From Alphaproteobacteria bacterium (GTDB lineage Bacteria > Pseudomonadota > Alphaproteobacteria > CAAHEQ01 > UBA3637), in NCBI GenBank assembly GCA_017513365.1, contig JAFXFY010000046.1, forward strand, positions 1 to 6,128: a DNA stretch of 6,128 nt, read 5' to 3'. Below the pieces are notes generated by a model. It saw only the letters and a program-made list of their open reading frames with translations. It had not been told where the DNA came from and did not search any database. The position numbers were made by a program, and so were the translations under genes. Shown one piece after another: positions 5,700 to 6,128 of the stretch (its first letter is position 1; every line of letters begins with the position of its first letter).

Positions 5700-6128
5700 T
5701 TAATGCGCCACAATTTCCTGACGACGTATAATATCCTTCGGCACAGACATACGTGGCATTGGTTTTATTAAATCAGACGGTTTTTGATTTAATTGTTTGC
5801 GAACATTTTTCATCTTAGCAGAAGGTTGTAAACGCCCATCTAATGAAAAACTTAAATTAAGCATATTATCACTTTCTTCCGAATCCATAAAGATATTGCC
5901 ACTGCGAATAATATAAGAAGACGCATTTTCAAAATATGACTTAAGTGCCTTATCCGTCTCTTTTAATGACACATCGGCATTTAATACTTTAAATTCCCCA
6001 TCTTTTATCAAGATTTTATCATCTTTCACCTCTAATGATACCCGTATACTGCCCTTACCGGATACCTTAGCTCCGGATAAATTCACATAAGGTACCATGT
6101 CAGCTAAATTAACAGACAAATTTTTGAA
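5700..6128 (-). CDS. Unrecognised protein, C-terminal part (5' end outside the window)
   Basis: The reading frame is open to the window edge, giving 142 visible residues beginning FKNLSVNLAD. A TTG at 6117-6119 could open a shorter frame, but it has no ribosome binding site and the frame continues past it. The visible part alternates hydrophobic and polar residues, as in beta-strand-rich proteins (for example GKGSIRVSLEVKDDKILIKD and MLNLSFSLDGRLQP). It ends with a basic, proline-containing tail (KPSDLIKPMPRMSVPKDII). There is no membrane helix in the visible part. The repeated-strand look resembles the late part of AsmA-like envelope proteins, but this is only a weak impression and I make no functional call. 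A hairpin terminator follows the stop. Confidence 0.65.
   Translation of the reverse strand, partial: FKNLSVNLADMVPYVNLSGAKVSGKGSIRVSLEVKDDKILIKDGEFKVLNADVSLKETDKALKSYFENASSYIIRSGNIFMDSEESDNMLNLSFSLDGRLQPSAKMKNVRKQLNQKPSDLIKPMPRMSVPKDIIRRQEIVAH

Overview
The window is an AT-rich bacterial chromosome segment. The ParE tail and the SLC6-type transporter are ordinary bacterial proteins. The ParE C-terminus and the low-GC coding style suggest a low-GC proteobacterium, possibly a host-associated or gut alphaproteobacterium. That placement is inference from general resemblance. There is no rRNA or tRNA to anchor it.

Layout: the left end (1-777) is on the + strand. It holds the last 68 codons of parE (topoisomerase IV subunit B), followed 10 bases later by a nucleoside monophosphate kinase of the archaeal-type cytidylate kinase family. 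A hairpin at 782-798 separates this pair from everything to the right, which is all on the - strand. Read in the direction of transcription (right to left), the - strand carries: the C-terminal part of an unrecognised protein (5700-6128, cut by the window edge) with a hairpin behind it; an unrecognised cysteine-motif protein with an Arg/Gln-rich tail (4850-5611), overlapping by 4 bases a HAD-family phosphatase (4242-4853); an 11-helix sodium-dependent NSS/SLC6 transporter (2769-4160); and three small four-helix membrane proteins of unknown function (2177-2704, 1525-2193, 819-1403).

Three of the - strand transcription units have a recognisable sigma70-type promoter with an exact 17-base spacer and a predicted leader of only about 20-25 bases: the transporter, the first pair of small membrane genes, and the last small membrane gene. 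The best one (TTGACA-N17-TAAAAT) sits directly behind the transporter stop codon. It overlaps an 8-bp perfect inverted repeat whose 3' arm contains the ribosome binding site of the next gene.

The least explained part is the block 819-2704. The three encoded proteins share a layout (soluble N-terminal helix, two membrane helices, charged linker, two membrane helices, basic tail). They also share short motifs at matching spacings, so they look like diverged members of one family kept side by side. The pair 4850-5611 / 4242-4853 is the second candidate for new biology: a translationally coupled unknown protein and phosphatase. I see no mobile element, CRISPR array, RNA gene or known defence system, and no stretch over 300 bases without a gene.
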